Shown piece by piece: positions 1 through 5,889 of a stretch of DNA of 13,942 nucleotides. A program made the position numbers and the translations under genes. The notes under the pieces are model-generated. The model ran no database searches and was not told the DNA's origin. It saw only the letters and a program-made list of their open reading frames with translations. Source of the DNA: an uncultured Mycoplasmatota bacterium (lineage in GTDB: Bacteria; Bacillota_I; Bacilli_A; RF39; UBA660); NCBI GenBank assembly GCA_947643295.1, contig CANRVM010000020.1, positions 1 through 13,942 of the forward strand. The letters run 5' to 3'. How positions within the stretch are numbered: the first letter of the stretch is position 1; each line of letters begins with the position of its first letter.

Positions 1-16
1 CAATACCTATTTTTAG

Positions 17-67
17 TTACGCAAGAAGTCTATTATAAAAAAAGTAGTTATTAATAATATTACTCAT
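17..67 (-). CDS. Very short reading frame (16 aa) with a consensus RBS; leader peptide or broken gene start
   Basis: A perfect AGGAGG at minus-strand 78-73 lies 5 bases before an ATG at 67-65. Sixteen codons (MSNIINNYFFYNRLLA) follow, then TAA at 19-17. The site sits 55 bases downstream of the TasA-like gene on the same strand, so it could be the next cistron. I recognise no family. A ribosome binding site this good for 16 residues suggests a short peptide, or a gene interrupted by an early nonsense or frameshift change. The frame stays open again for the few codons after the stop to the window edge. Sequence beyond base 1 is needed to decide. Confidence 0.3.
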   Translation of the reverse strand: MSNIINNYFFYNRLLA

Positions 68-122
68 TATTACCTCCTACTAATTATATGACTAATTAGC
101 AAAAATATTACCTTTTATCATT

Positions 123-1463
123 TTATTTTGCAACCACTATAACAGCGCGTGCTCCAAAATGAATTAATGAAATTGTAGCATTAGTCAAATAACCTCCCTG
201 ATCTATCATATAAGCAGTAGCTTTAGAAGAAACATAAGGTGATACTTGCATAGTAAAATATCCATTATTATTAGTAGCACCATTTTCTGTATGAGTATCA
301 TCTACAGTTCCACCATATTGTGTGGATTGTTTTAAATAATTATTCATCCATATTGGACAGCTTTGGCTAGAACCTGTACATCCTAACGCTACTGCTTCTT
401 GAACAGTTATCATTCTAGCTTTTGCACTTCTTTTATCTAATGTATAAGTGTTTACCTCACATATTGGGATACCATTATTATCATAATTACATCCAGTAAA
501 AGCATTGGTTCCATTGAAAGCTGTTGTTCCCATAGTATAGGTTTGAGTTTCAACATTCGTCCAATTCTTTGTTTCTTCTTCTAACTTTGGAAGGATAGTT
601 AGTGGCCCTTTGCTATTATCATTTGTTACTTCATACCATTTTGTATTATATACAGTATTCTCTCTTTGCTGTAATGTCATTTTCTCGCCATCATCATGTA
701 AAACATAAAAATATTTTATTTCTAAATCATTGACCTTAACTTTTACAATTGTACCCGCAGGACAAGAATTACTCGATTTGTCTTTATAACAATCCGTCAC
801 AACACAGCTTGACTCTTCTCCTGTTATACAGTAATTACTAGATTCTGCCTCTTGATTATAAGTATAAGCACCTACAATATTTTCCTCTTTAGGAGTACTA
901 GTACTACCGCTCTTCGTTTGAGAGGCACTTACTCTTATCTTACCATAAAAAGTAGAACCCATTGCACTATTATCAGCATCCTTATCCATCCATACCTTTA
1001 AAGTATAAGTATTCGTTTGATTTTTTGAAATTGTTCCTGAATCTAATAACCGATCAGAGTCCTCTCGAATAGAGGAAAGGAGATTAGTAGCAACCTCCAC
1101 TCCATTTTTCGTTAAATTATATTTTACAAATTGATCTGGCATTTTCATCTCTGTCATATCTAGAGGTAAATCGGATAGATAAATACTGTAGTCAGAGGCA
1201 ATCGTACCTCTATTTCGTAATTCAAAAGTATAAGCCGTTGTTTGTAAACCTTTTTCATCAACCATTGGTATGGTATTTTTTAATAAAATACCATTACTAA
1301 TTTCATCATCTAAAATCAAATCCAAATAACCTGCTCTTATGATATTTTCAGTTTTACCGATTACAGAAATCTTTAACCATGCATAACTTCCTGCCATAAT
1401 AGAAATTAATACAAAAGCTAATAAAACTAATTTTTTGCTATCTCCCGGTTTCTTGTCCTTCAT
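123..1463 (-). CDS. Secreted TasA/CalY-like surface protein with a cysteine-containing C-terminal domain
   Basis: This 446-residue protein is probably exported and cell-surface associated. It has a basic N-terminus, then one hydrophobic segment (about residues 12-28, ending GSYAWL). Next comes a TasA/camelysin-like start: the pattern IIRAGYLDLILDDE near residues 41-54, then a beta-rich stretch (YTFELRNRGT, YSIYLSD) to about residue 185, resembling the SipW-dependent TasA family. A Ser/Thr-rich linker leads to a C-terminal domain from about residue 200. That half has eight cysteines in close pairs (212/220, 225/234, 325/335, 362/369), an ARMITVQEA motif and a final GARAVIVVAK. This layout resembles a module common in surface proteins of gut Firmicutes. 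I place the start at the ATG at 1463, preceded by GGTGAT; an in-frame TTG at 1478 and GTGs between are possible. It has its own promoter. No SipW-type signal peptidase gene is present in the window. Function beyond surface or matrix protein is inference. Confidence 0.85.
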   Translation of the reverse strand: MKDKKPGDSKKLVLLAFVLISIMAGSYAWLKISVIGKTENIIRAGYLDLILDDEISNGILLKNTIPMVDEKGLQTTAYTFELRNRGTIASDYSIYLSDLPLDMTEMKMPDQFVKYNLTKNGVEVATNLLSSIREDSDRLLDSGTISKNQTNTYTLKVWMDKDADNSAMGSTFYGKIRVSASQTKSGSTSTPKEENIVGAYTYNQEAESSNYCITGEESSCVVTDCYKDKSSNSCPAGTIVKVKVNDLEIKYFYVLHDDGEKMTLQQRENTVYNTKWYEVTNDNSKGPLTILPKLEEETKNWTNVETQTYTMGTTAFNGTNAFTGCNYDNNGIPICEVNTYTLDKRSAKARMITVQEAVALGCTGSSQSCPIWMNNYLKQSTQYGGTVDDTHTENGATNNNGYFTMQVSPYVSSKATAYMIDQGGYLTNATISLIHFGARAVIVVAK

Positions 1464-1494
1464 AATCACCACACCCAATCTCCATTATAATGAA

Positions 1495-1523
1495 AGTATA
1501 GCATAATAAAAATTTTTTTTCAA
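1495..1523 (-). promoter_or_regulatory. Promoter of the TasA-like gene
   Basis: On the minus strand, -35 TTGAAA (1523-1518), a 17-base spacer and -10 TATACT (1500-1495) with a TGC extension just upstream. A second TATAAT lies at 1489-1484 but has no good -35. The signal comes after the ytxH terminator, so the TasA-like gene is its own unit. Confidence 0.7.
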
Positions 1524-1604
1524 TTATATTTCCTAAACAAAAAATGTAGTACTTTTCATTTTTATAACCTTTTCTAAGAATTATTCTTTAAATTTTTATC
1601 AAGT

Positions 1605-1626
1605 AAAAACCTCCCAAATAGGAGGT
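1605..1626 (-). terminator. Rho-independent terminator after ytxH
   Basis: On the minus strand, stem ACCTCC / GGAGGT with loop TATTTG is followed by a run of T (1609-1605). It lies 14 bases after the ytxH stop codon and closes the trmB-side cluster before the next promoter. Confidence 0.75.
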
Positions 1627-1640
1627 CTAATAACTATTTA

Positions 1641-2045
1641 CTAGATTTCTATAGATTCTAATTTTTTCAAAACATCTTTTGTTACTTCTATCGCTTTATC
1701 TCTTACCTCTTCAGCTGCATTTTTTAATATAGGAGTTCCTTTTTCGACAGCTAAGTCTACTAGTTCATCTGCTTTCTTTTTGATTTCTGCACCCTTCTTT
1801 TTAGCAATCTTAAGTACTTTCTCTTTATCTAAGTCTTCTAATTCTTTTTTTATTTCAGCAAGCTTCTTATCAAATTCTTCTTTTAATTCTCCTGGATCAA
1901 TCTCTCTTGCCTTTTTAATTAACTCTTCCATTTTATTTTTTAAGTCTTTTCTTAATTCCTTTCCTGGTTTAGGTGCAAATAATAAACCTAATCCAGCTCC
2001 TACAGCAGCACCTAATACAAATTTTCCTGCTCCTTTTTTATTCAT
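1641..2045 (-). CDS. ytxH: YtxH-family protein
   Basis: This 134-residue protein opens with a glycine/alanine-rich hydrophobic segment (residues about 5-22, GKFVLGAAVGAGLGLLFAPK), the hallmark of the YtxH family. A long, very lysine- and glutamate-rich helical region probably forming coiled coil follows. It is expected to sit at the cytoplasmic membrane with the charged tail in the cytoplasm. In Bacillus subtilis YtxH is a general-stress protein of unknown biochemical role. I chose the ATG at 2045 because AAAGGGTGAT lies just upstream; an in-frame upstream start at 2087 would add 14 residues inside the previous gene and lacks a binding site. The start overlaps the end of the DUF948 gene by 8 bases, implying translational coupling. 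It is the last gene of its operon, followed by a clear terminator. Confidence 0.9.
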   Translation of the reverse strand: MNKKGAGKFVLGAAVGAGLGLLFAPKPGKELRKDLKNKMEELIKKAREIDPGELKEEFDKKLAEIKKELEDLDKEKVLKIAKKKGAEIKKKADELVDLAVEKGTPILKNAAEEVRDKAIEVTKDVLKKLESIEI

Positions 2046-2322
2046 AATAATCACCCTTTCTTTTTTTTCTCTTAAATATCTTATCAAAAACTGACACTAC
2101 ACCATTTACCACACGTGCACTAATAAAGTCTATGCTTGTTGTAGTTTTATTAATAACATTAAATATATTATTCAATGAATTAACCTTATCTTCTATATTA
2201 TTTAGTAATGCTTCTATTCTATCAAATACTTGTATCAATCGTACTCCTAAAATAATTAGTATTACCATTAATATAGTACCCAAAATATATAATATAATAG
2301 GTAAAACTTCTGCAAAAGTCAT
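2038..2322 (-). CDS. ytxG: DUF948 / YtxG-like membrane protein
   Basis: This 94-residue protein has an N-terminal transmembrane helix (about residues 5-27, rich in Leu/Ile/Val). An amphipathic segment follows (RIEALLNNIEDKVNSLNNIF) and then a basic tail with KRKKRKG. This is the layout of DUF948/YtxG. The family pairs with ytxH in Bacilli, and the same order and strand are seen here, which supports the call. The ATG at 2322 is preceded by AAAGGAG at 8-base spacing; the in-frame GTG at 2331 lies within that binding site and is unlikely. Its stop overlaps the ytxH start by 8 bases. A role at the membrane in stress or envelope maintenance is inferred only from the family. Confidence 0.85.
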   Translation of the reverse strand: MTFAEVLPIILYILGTILMVILIILGVRLIQVFDRIEALLNNIEDKVNSLNNIFNVINKTTTSIDFISARVVNGVVSVFDKIFKRKKRKGDYYE

Positions 2323-2336
2323 AAAAATCACTCCTT

Positions 2337-3386
2337 TTAATCGTTTTCATACATAGAATCAATTAAATCAAATAAATTATCTTCGTCTAAATCATCACTA
2401 CTATCTTTTTGCATTTCTCTAATAATTTTATCTTTCTTTTCATCACTATCCGATTCTACATTAAAATCTGTATTTACTTCCTCATTCATAATATAAGGAC
2501 CTTCTTCTTGTTCCTCCTGATATCTAGTATTTCTTTTTCCATTAGCAGTATCCTTATAATCAACATTATACTCTAATCCTAAATCTTCAAAATATTCTTC
2601 TGCATCCCCCATTGTAACCTTTTTTACTTCTGGCTTTGATTCACTTAAATCTAATAAATCATTATCCATTAAACTGCTAGCTTCCATCTCATGTTCATTA
2701 TTATTTTTTTCTAAAATCAATTCCTCTTCCAAAGCTCCATAAGCTCTATTTCTTACTTCATCTACATTTAAACTTTCTCTAGCATAAGTACTTGTAAGTC
2801 TAACTTCCCTTCTTGTTACTACATCCTCTCTCTTATAGTTTTTATCTAAAATACCATAAATAGGAGATATAATTGGAGAAGGCTTGAAATATGTTTTTTC
2901 TTCTTTTTTCTCATAACCACCATATTCTGGCTCTTTAATTGGCATCTCATTAATACCATATGGCTTCATTTTCTTTTCCTTATTAGTAATTGCTGTGTTC
3001 AGTCGTTTTCTTTCTTCGACACCAATCTTTGGAGATTCAATATTGTCTACCTGAGGTTTCTTAAACTTTTCTTCTTTGGTATAAGTAAATTCATTGTCAC
3101 TGACCATAGGAAACTTAAAATCCTTTTCCTCTTCTTTTATATTTTCTACTTCTTTATGCACTTCTACTTCTCTTTTAGGCTCTTCTTTTTCCTCATGTGT
3201 AGTAATTTTCACTTCTTTTTTTTCTGGAAGGACTATTTTCTTAGCAATTGGTTTTTCAACATGATTTTCTTTACGTTGAGACTTCGCTTCCTTTTTAGAG
3301 GTTTTTTTTCCTTTTTTTATTTTTTCTTCTACCTCAACATATTCTTCTTCAAAAAGAGCATTCTTTAACTTATCCATTAATTTCAT
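2337..3386 (-). CDS. Charged, largely disordered protein with a SPIYG motif; function unknown
   Basis: This 349-residue protein has no signal peptide or membrane segment. Residues 1-20 can form an amphipathic helix ending in an acidic patch (MDKLKNALFEEEYVEVEE). Residues 20-165 are mostly Lys/Glu-rich and look disordered. Residues 166-190 hold the most conserved-looking segment, FKPSPIISPIYGILDKNYKR. The C-terminal third is acidic with short helices (DNDLLDLSES, EEYFEDLGLEYNVDY, and LFDLIDSMYEND at the end). The start at 3386 has GGGGAG at 9 bases. Only 6 bases separate it from the lipoprotein stop and 14 from the DUF948 start, so it belongs to the operon. From memory, the N-terminal regions of SftA-type DNA translocases in Bacillus carry a similar short membrane-proximal helix and a SPIYG-like peptide, and sftA lies near ytxGH there. 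No ATPase domain is present here. That relationship is inference; otherwise it is a lineage-specific protein. Confidence 0.85.
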   Translation of the reverse strand: MKLMDKLKNALFEEEYVEVEEKIKKGKKTSKKEAKSQRKENHVEKPIAKKIVLPEKKEVKITTHEEKEEPKREVEVHKEVENIKEEEKDFKFPMVSDNEFTYTKEEKFKKPQVDNIESPKIGVEERKRLNTAITNKEKKMKPYGINEMPIKEPEYGGYEKKEEKTYFKPSPIISPIYGILDKNYKREDVVTRREVRLTSTYARESLNVDEVRNRAYGALEEELILEKNNNEHEMEASSLMDNDLLDLSESKPEVKKVTMGDAEEYFEDLGLEYNVDYKDTANGKRNTRYQEEQEEGPYIMNEEVNTDFNVESDSDEKKDKIIREMQKDSSDDLDEDNLFDLIDSMYEND

Positions 3387-3392
3387 GCATAT

Positions 3393-4052
3393 CTACTCCC
3401 CTTCTTCAACTTTTAAGTTATCCTCATCAATTTCCTCTTCTTCAATTTTTTCATATTCTTTTACATAATCAAGGAAATCATCTGTTTTCTTCTTTGTATT
3501 AAATATATCATAGGTCTCTTCTTTGTAATCCAAAATATTTTCACCTATTGTCGTAGATAAGACATTTTTATTATACTTAACAGAAGAAAGCATGGTACCA
3601 ATATTAGTTAACGCATCACTAAGACTATTTTTATTTATAAAAGCTTCCACTTTCATATAGTTATACATTCCCTCTACAAAATAACCATTAGAATCTTCAT
3701 TTATTTCTAAATATCCAAAATAGTCTTTATATTTGATTTTTTTTGAGTAAAATGAATTTTTATCTACTTTATATGTTTTCTTTACTTGATGATAGTAACT
3801 TACTACATCAACATATAAATAAAAATAATTATTGTCTTTATCTTTTAATGTTGCATTATAAGCATCTTTACTAATAAAGGTTAATCCCTTTGGAATATAG
3901 TAACTATAACCATCAAAATTAGAATTTTTAATATTGATATCTCTTTTTATCACTGTATTAACAATATGATCAATATCCCTATTTGATAAATTAGCATTAC
4001 TACATCCTGTAATACATAAAACCATACCGAGTAATATCCATAATTTTTTCAT
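3393..4052 (-). CDS. Predicted lipoprotein of unknown function
   Basis: This 219-residue protein begins with a short lipoprotein signal peptide: basic MKK, hydrophobic core, lipobox I-T-G-C with the lipidated cysteine at residue 17. The mature part is therefore expected on the outer face of the membrane. It contains alternating strands rich in Tyr and Lys (for example YFYLYVDVVSYYH, and YFGYLEINEDSNGYFVEG near the middle). It ends in a strongly acidic tail (EKIEEEEIDEDNLKVEEGE), a feature shared in spirit with the acidic end of the next gene. No catalytic motif is evident. It is the first gene after an extended -10 promoter at 4080-4075, with GGTGAAAT before the ATG, and starts the lipoprotein / SPIYG protein / DUF948 / ytxH cluster. 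A domain for binding something in the wall is possible but unsupported. Confidence 0.85.
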   Translation of the reverse strand: MKKLWILLGMVLCITGCSNANLSNRDIDHIVNTVIKRDINIKNSNFDGYSYYIPKGLTFISKDAYNATLKDKDNNYFYLYVDVVSYYHQVKKTYKVDKNSFYSKKIKYKDYFGYLEINEDSNGYFVEGMYNYMKVEAFINKNSLSDALTNIGTMLSSVKYNKNVLSTTIGENILDYKEETYDIFNTKKKTDDFLDYVKEYEKIEEEEIDEDNLKVEEGE

Positions 4053-4074
4053 ATTTCACCTACTCTTACATTTT

Positions 4075-4083
4075 ATTATAACA
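4075..4083 (-). promoter_or_regulatory. Extended -10 promoter of the lipoprotein-ytxGH operon
   Basis: Minus-strand TGT TATAAT (4083-4075) lies in the 64-base gap between trmB and the lipoprotein gene. There is no recognisable -35 box. The surrounding 17 bases (TTTTGTTATAATAAAAT) recur at 11167-11183 on the plus strand. The operon may also receive read-through from trmB, because no terminator separates them. Confidence 0.55.
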
Positions 4084-4116
4084 AAATTTATTAAAAAATA
4101 AAAATATTTTAATCGA

Positions 4117-4758
4117 CTATTTACTCTTTTGGACAAATGAGGTAGCAACAAATGAATAAATAGGCATCCCCTTACTTACAAACTTATCTTCATATTCCGT
4201 TGTAATAAAGACTTCTTCCTTACTATGCAAATCAAGAGAAACACTTTCTAATACATAACCTTTTTGACTTATTTCTTCTAGTGAATATTCAAATAATTCT
4301 CTATTATCTGTTCTCATAGCTATTTCTTTTTTTCTCTTAAAGATAACATCATACTTATTTAAAAAAATAGGGCTAGTTAATCTCCTTAGATGATGTCTTT
4401 TTTTAGGCCAAGGATCAGAAAAGTTTAAATAGATTTTACTAATCTCATGAAAGAAGACTTTGTCTATTTCAAGTGCATCCATTCGTATAAAATATAAATT
4501 GGAGTACTCTTCATCTATATTATTTAATGATTTTGCTAAAACACTATCAAACTTCTCAATACCAATAAAATTAATTTGAGGAAATTTTTTGGCATTTTCC
4601 TTAATAAATTTACCCTTTCCTACTCCTATTTCAATATAGATTGGATTATTATTTCTAAATAAAGTATTCCATTTACCACAATAATTAGTCGGATTTTTTA
4701 TTAAATACTTTGAATTATTTAATATCTCCTTTTTATTTTTAACATTCCTAAGTCTCAT
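4117..4758 (-). CDS. trmB: tRNA (guanine-N7-)-methyltransferase TrmB
   Basis: TrmB methylates N7 of guanine 46 in the tRNA variable loop using S-adenosylmethionine. The 213-residue protein has the full family pattern: N-terminal MRLRNVK; the SAM-binding loop IYIEIGVGKGKF at residues 40-51; an acidic SAM-contact region IGIEKF at 65-70; the signature NFSDPWPKKRH at 112-122 followed by RRLT, carrying the catalytic and tRNA-contacting residues; MRTDNRELF; and the C-terminal TTEYEDKF...GMPIY. Length is normal and every signature residue I checked is present. The ATG at 4758 follows AAGGAATGGTGTT. It is divergent from the small coiled-coil gene at 4842, and their promoter elements overlap. In Bacillus subtilis trmB also lies in the broad neighbourhood of ytxGH, so the local order looks partly ancestral. 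Confidence 0.97.
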   Translation of the reverse strand: MRLRNVKNKKEILNNSKYLIKNPTNYCGKWNTLFRNNNPIYIEIGVGKGKFIKENAKKFPQINFIGIEKFDSVLAKSLNNIDEEYSNLYFIRMDALEIDKVFFHEISKIYLNFSDPWPKKRHHLRRLTSPIFLNKYDVIFKRKKEIAMRTDNRELFEYSLEEISQKGYVLESVSLDLHSKEEVFITTEYEDKFVSKGMPIYSFVATSFVQKSK

Positions 4759-4785
4759 AACACCATTCCTTTTTTTGTTATCATT

Positions 4786-4794
4786 ATTCTATCA
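4786..4794 (-). promoter_or_regulatory. Probable extended -10 promoter of trmB
   Basis: Minus-strand TGA TAGAAT (4794-4786) lies about 28 bases before the trmB start; no clear -35 was found. It overlaps the -35 hexamer of the divergent coiled-coil gene (4791-4796), so the two promoters would compete for RNA polymerase. Confidence 0.4.
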
Positions 4795-4819
4795 CAAACA
4801 AGTTCTATTTGCATATAAT
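4791..4819 (+). promoter_or_regulatory. Promoter of the 71-residue coiled-coil gene
   Basis: -35 ATCACA (4791-4796), a 17-base spacer and a consensus -10 TATAAT (4814-4819). The predicted transcript starts only a few bases before the AAAGGAG ribosome binding site at 4829-4835, giving a very short leader. Confidence 0.6.
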
Positions 4820-4841
4820 AAAAAGAATAAAGGAGTAAATT

Positions 4842-5057
4842 ATGAATTATATGCCTTATCCATATATGCCAGATATGAATAATATGCCTCAAATCGATCA
4901 TTCATACCAAGAATTAGAAGGAAGAATTAGTAGACTAGAAAGAGAAGTTAGAAGATTAGAACAAAAAGTAAGTAAATTAGAACAAAAAGAAATGAAACCT
5001 CTATCTAGTACTCCAAATAATTCTATCAATGACAATTCTAGCATATATATGGTTTAG
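4842..5057 (+). CDS. Small coiled-coil protein with a Met/Tyr/Pro-rich N-terminus
   Basis: This 71-residue protein has an N-terminal tail of repeated Tyr-Met-Pro units (YMPYPYMPDMNNMP, residues 3-16). A near-ideal short coiled coil follows, with hydrophobic a/d positions at 25, 29, 32, 36, 39, 43 and 46 (L, I, L, V, L, V, L) in strict 4-3 spacing, flanked by Arg/Glu/Lys. The C-terminus is Ser/Asn-rich and ends IYMV. It most likely oligomerises through the coil. Promoter, AAAGGAG site and an immediate terminator make it a monocistronic gene. The codon pattern, leader signals and terminator support a real gene. I do not recognise a named family, and function is unknown. Confidence 0.85.
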   Translation: MNYMPYPYMPDMNNMPQIDHSYQELEGRISRLEREVRRLEQKVSKLEQKEMKPLSSTPNNSINDNSSIYMV

Positions 5058-5081
5058 AACACAAAAGTGGTGTTCTTTTTT
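5057..5081 (+). terminator. Terminator of the 71-residue gene, starting inside its stop codon
   Basis: Stem GAACAC (5057-5062) / GTGTTC (5070-5075) with a 7-base loop, followed by TTTTTT (5076-5081). The first stem base is the last base of the TAG stop codon, a very compact arrangement. Confidence 0.85.
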
Positions 5082-5082
5082 C

Positions 5083-5111
5083 TTGTTGGAAAACGTCTTT
5101 TATGATAAAAT
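5083..5111 (+). promoter_or_regulatory. Promoter of the frameshifted transglutaminase-like gene
   Basis: -35 TTGTTG (5083-5088), a 17-base spacer and -10 TAAAAT (5106-5111) with the TGA extension directly upstream. It begins two bases after the preceding terminator's T-run. Confidence 0.55.
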
Positions 5112-5145
5112 ATAAAGCAATTTCTGAAAGAAATAAAGGAGAAGT

Positions 5146-5781
5146 TTGGCGGTAGCAGAAAAAGAAAAATATTTCAAAAAATTAGATTATTTATTTAAGG
5201 AAGGAATAAAAAATAGTAGTATTTCTTCCTTTGATAAAGAACTTTATGAAATACTTATGTAAAAGGAATTCCTGTATCCATGTATGTTAAATATTTAAAT
5301 CCAGCCTTACATAGTAATCATGGAAAATGTCTTGATGAAAGTTTATATATGTTCTTTTGTCTTCAAGATGCTTTATTAGTAAGAGGAAATTGTATAGATT
5401 TAGAATTAAAAAATAACCCCCTATCATGGATGGATTGAAATAAAAGATGATGTATATGACCCCTCTCGTCTATTAAGATTTAAAAAAGAGGTTTTCTATC
5501 AATTGTATAAACCAACTAAAATTATAAGATGTAATATAGAACAATATAAAAGGATTAGTAAAGAAAACAGGGAACTTTTAGAAGAGGTACAAAATACAAC
5601 ATTAGAAGATCTTCAACCAAATGGAAAAAGAAGAGAACAGTTATTTTTGATAGCACCAATGCTACAAGCTTTGGCTAGTGTATCTAAGGTAGAAGGATTC
5701 GAACAAGAAGTTTATCAATATTTTGAGTCTATCCAATATGAACCAATGGAATTAGAACTATCATCTCAAAAAAGAAAATAA
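5146..5781 (+). pseudogene. Transglutaminase/cysteine-peptidase-like gene broken by two compensating frameshifts
   Basis: AAAGGAG at 5135-5141 precedes a TTG start at 5146. The first frame codes MAVAEKEKYFKKLDYLFKEG... and stops at TAA 5260. The protein continues one base back (-1) from about 5259 with VKGIPVSMYVKYLNPALH and HGKCLDESLYMFF. That frame stops soon after 5420. Skipping one base of a five-C run (5417-5421) restores the first frame with YHGWIEIKDDVYDPS and runs to TAA at 5779. Joined, this gives about 211 residues. The Cys in GKCLDES (5328), His in YHGW (5425) and Asp in VYDP (5458) match the order of a transglutaminase-like C-H-D triad. The tail (about 90 residues) is helical and charged. 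Promoter, binding site and terminator all flank the joined gene. It is either a recent pseudogene or carries two sequencing errors; function is inferred from motifs only. The 3' part could still be translated from TTG 5503. Confidence 0.75.
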
Positions 5782-5784
5782 TAT

Positions 5785-5831
5785 ATAAATAAGAGGATTT
5801 TTGAAAGAATTTTCTTCTTATTTATTTTTTT
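5785..5831 (+). terminator. Terminator after the transglutaminase-like gene
   Basis: ATAAATAAGA (5785-5794) pairs with TCTTATTTAT (5816-5825), with a 21-base loop that can partly pair internally. A T-run (5825-5831) follows, four bases after the stop codon. Confidence 0.65.
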
Positions 5832-5851
5832 ATGGATAACTTCGTCCTTTG

Positions 5852-5860
5852 TGGTATAAT
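5852..5860 (+). promoter_or_regulatory. Extended -10 promoter of the FemAB gene pair
   Basis: TGG TATAAT at 5852-5860, a consensus hexamer with the TGn extension; the -35 position (5832-5837, ATGGAT) is poor. It lies 30 bases before the TTG start at 5890. Confidence 0.65.
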
Positions 5861-5889
5861 AAATATATATATTAGATGAGGTGATATCT

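Noticed and set aside
1780..3368. Plus-strand open frames opposite ytxH, ytxG and the SPIYG gene (1780-2094, 2132-2356, 3156-3368)
   Set aside because: They are antisense shadows of Lys/Glu-rich coding sequence, giving Phe/Ser/Leu-rich products with no ribosome binding site or family likeness.
5247..5436. Programmed ribosomal frameshifting in the transglutaminase-like gene
   Set aside because: No canonical -1 slippery heptamer or downstream pseudoknot is visible near 5259. The CCC-C at 5418-5421 could allow +1 slippage but is not followed by a stop or rare-codon pause. Two opposite programmed shifts in one gene would be very unusual.
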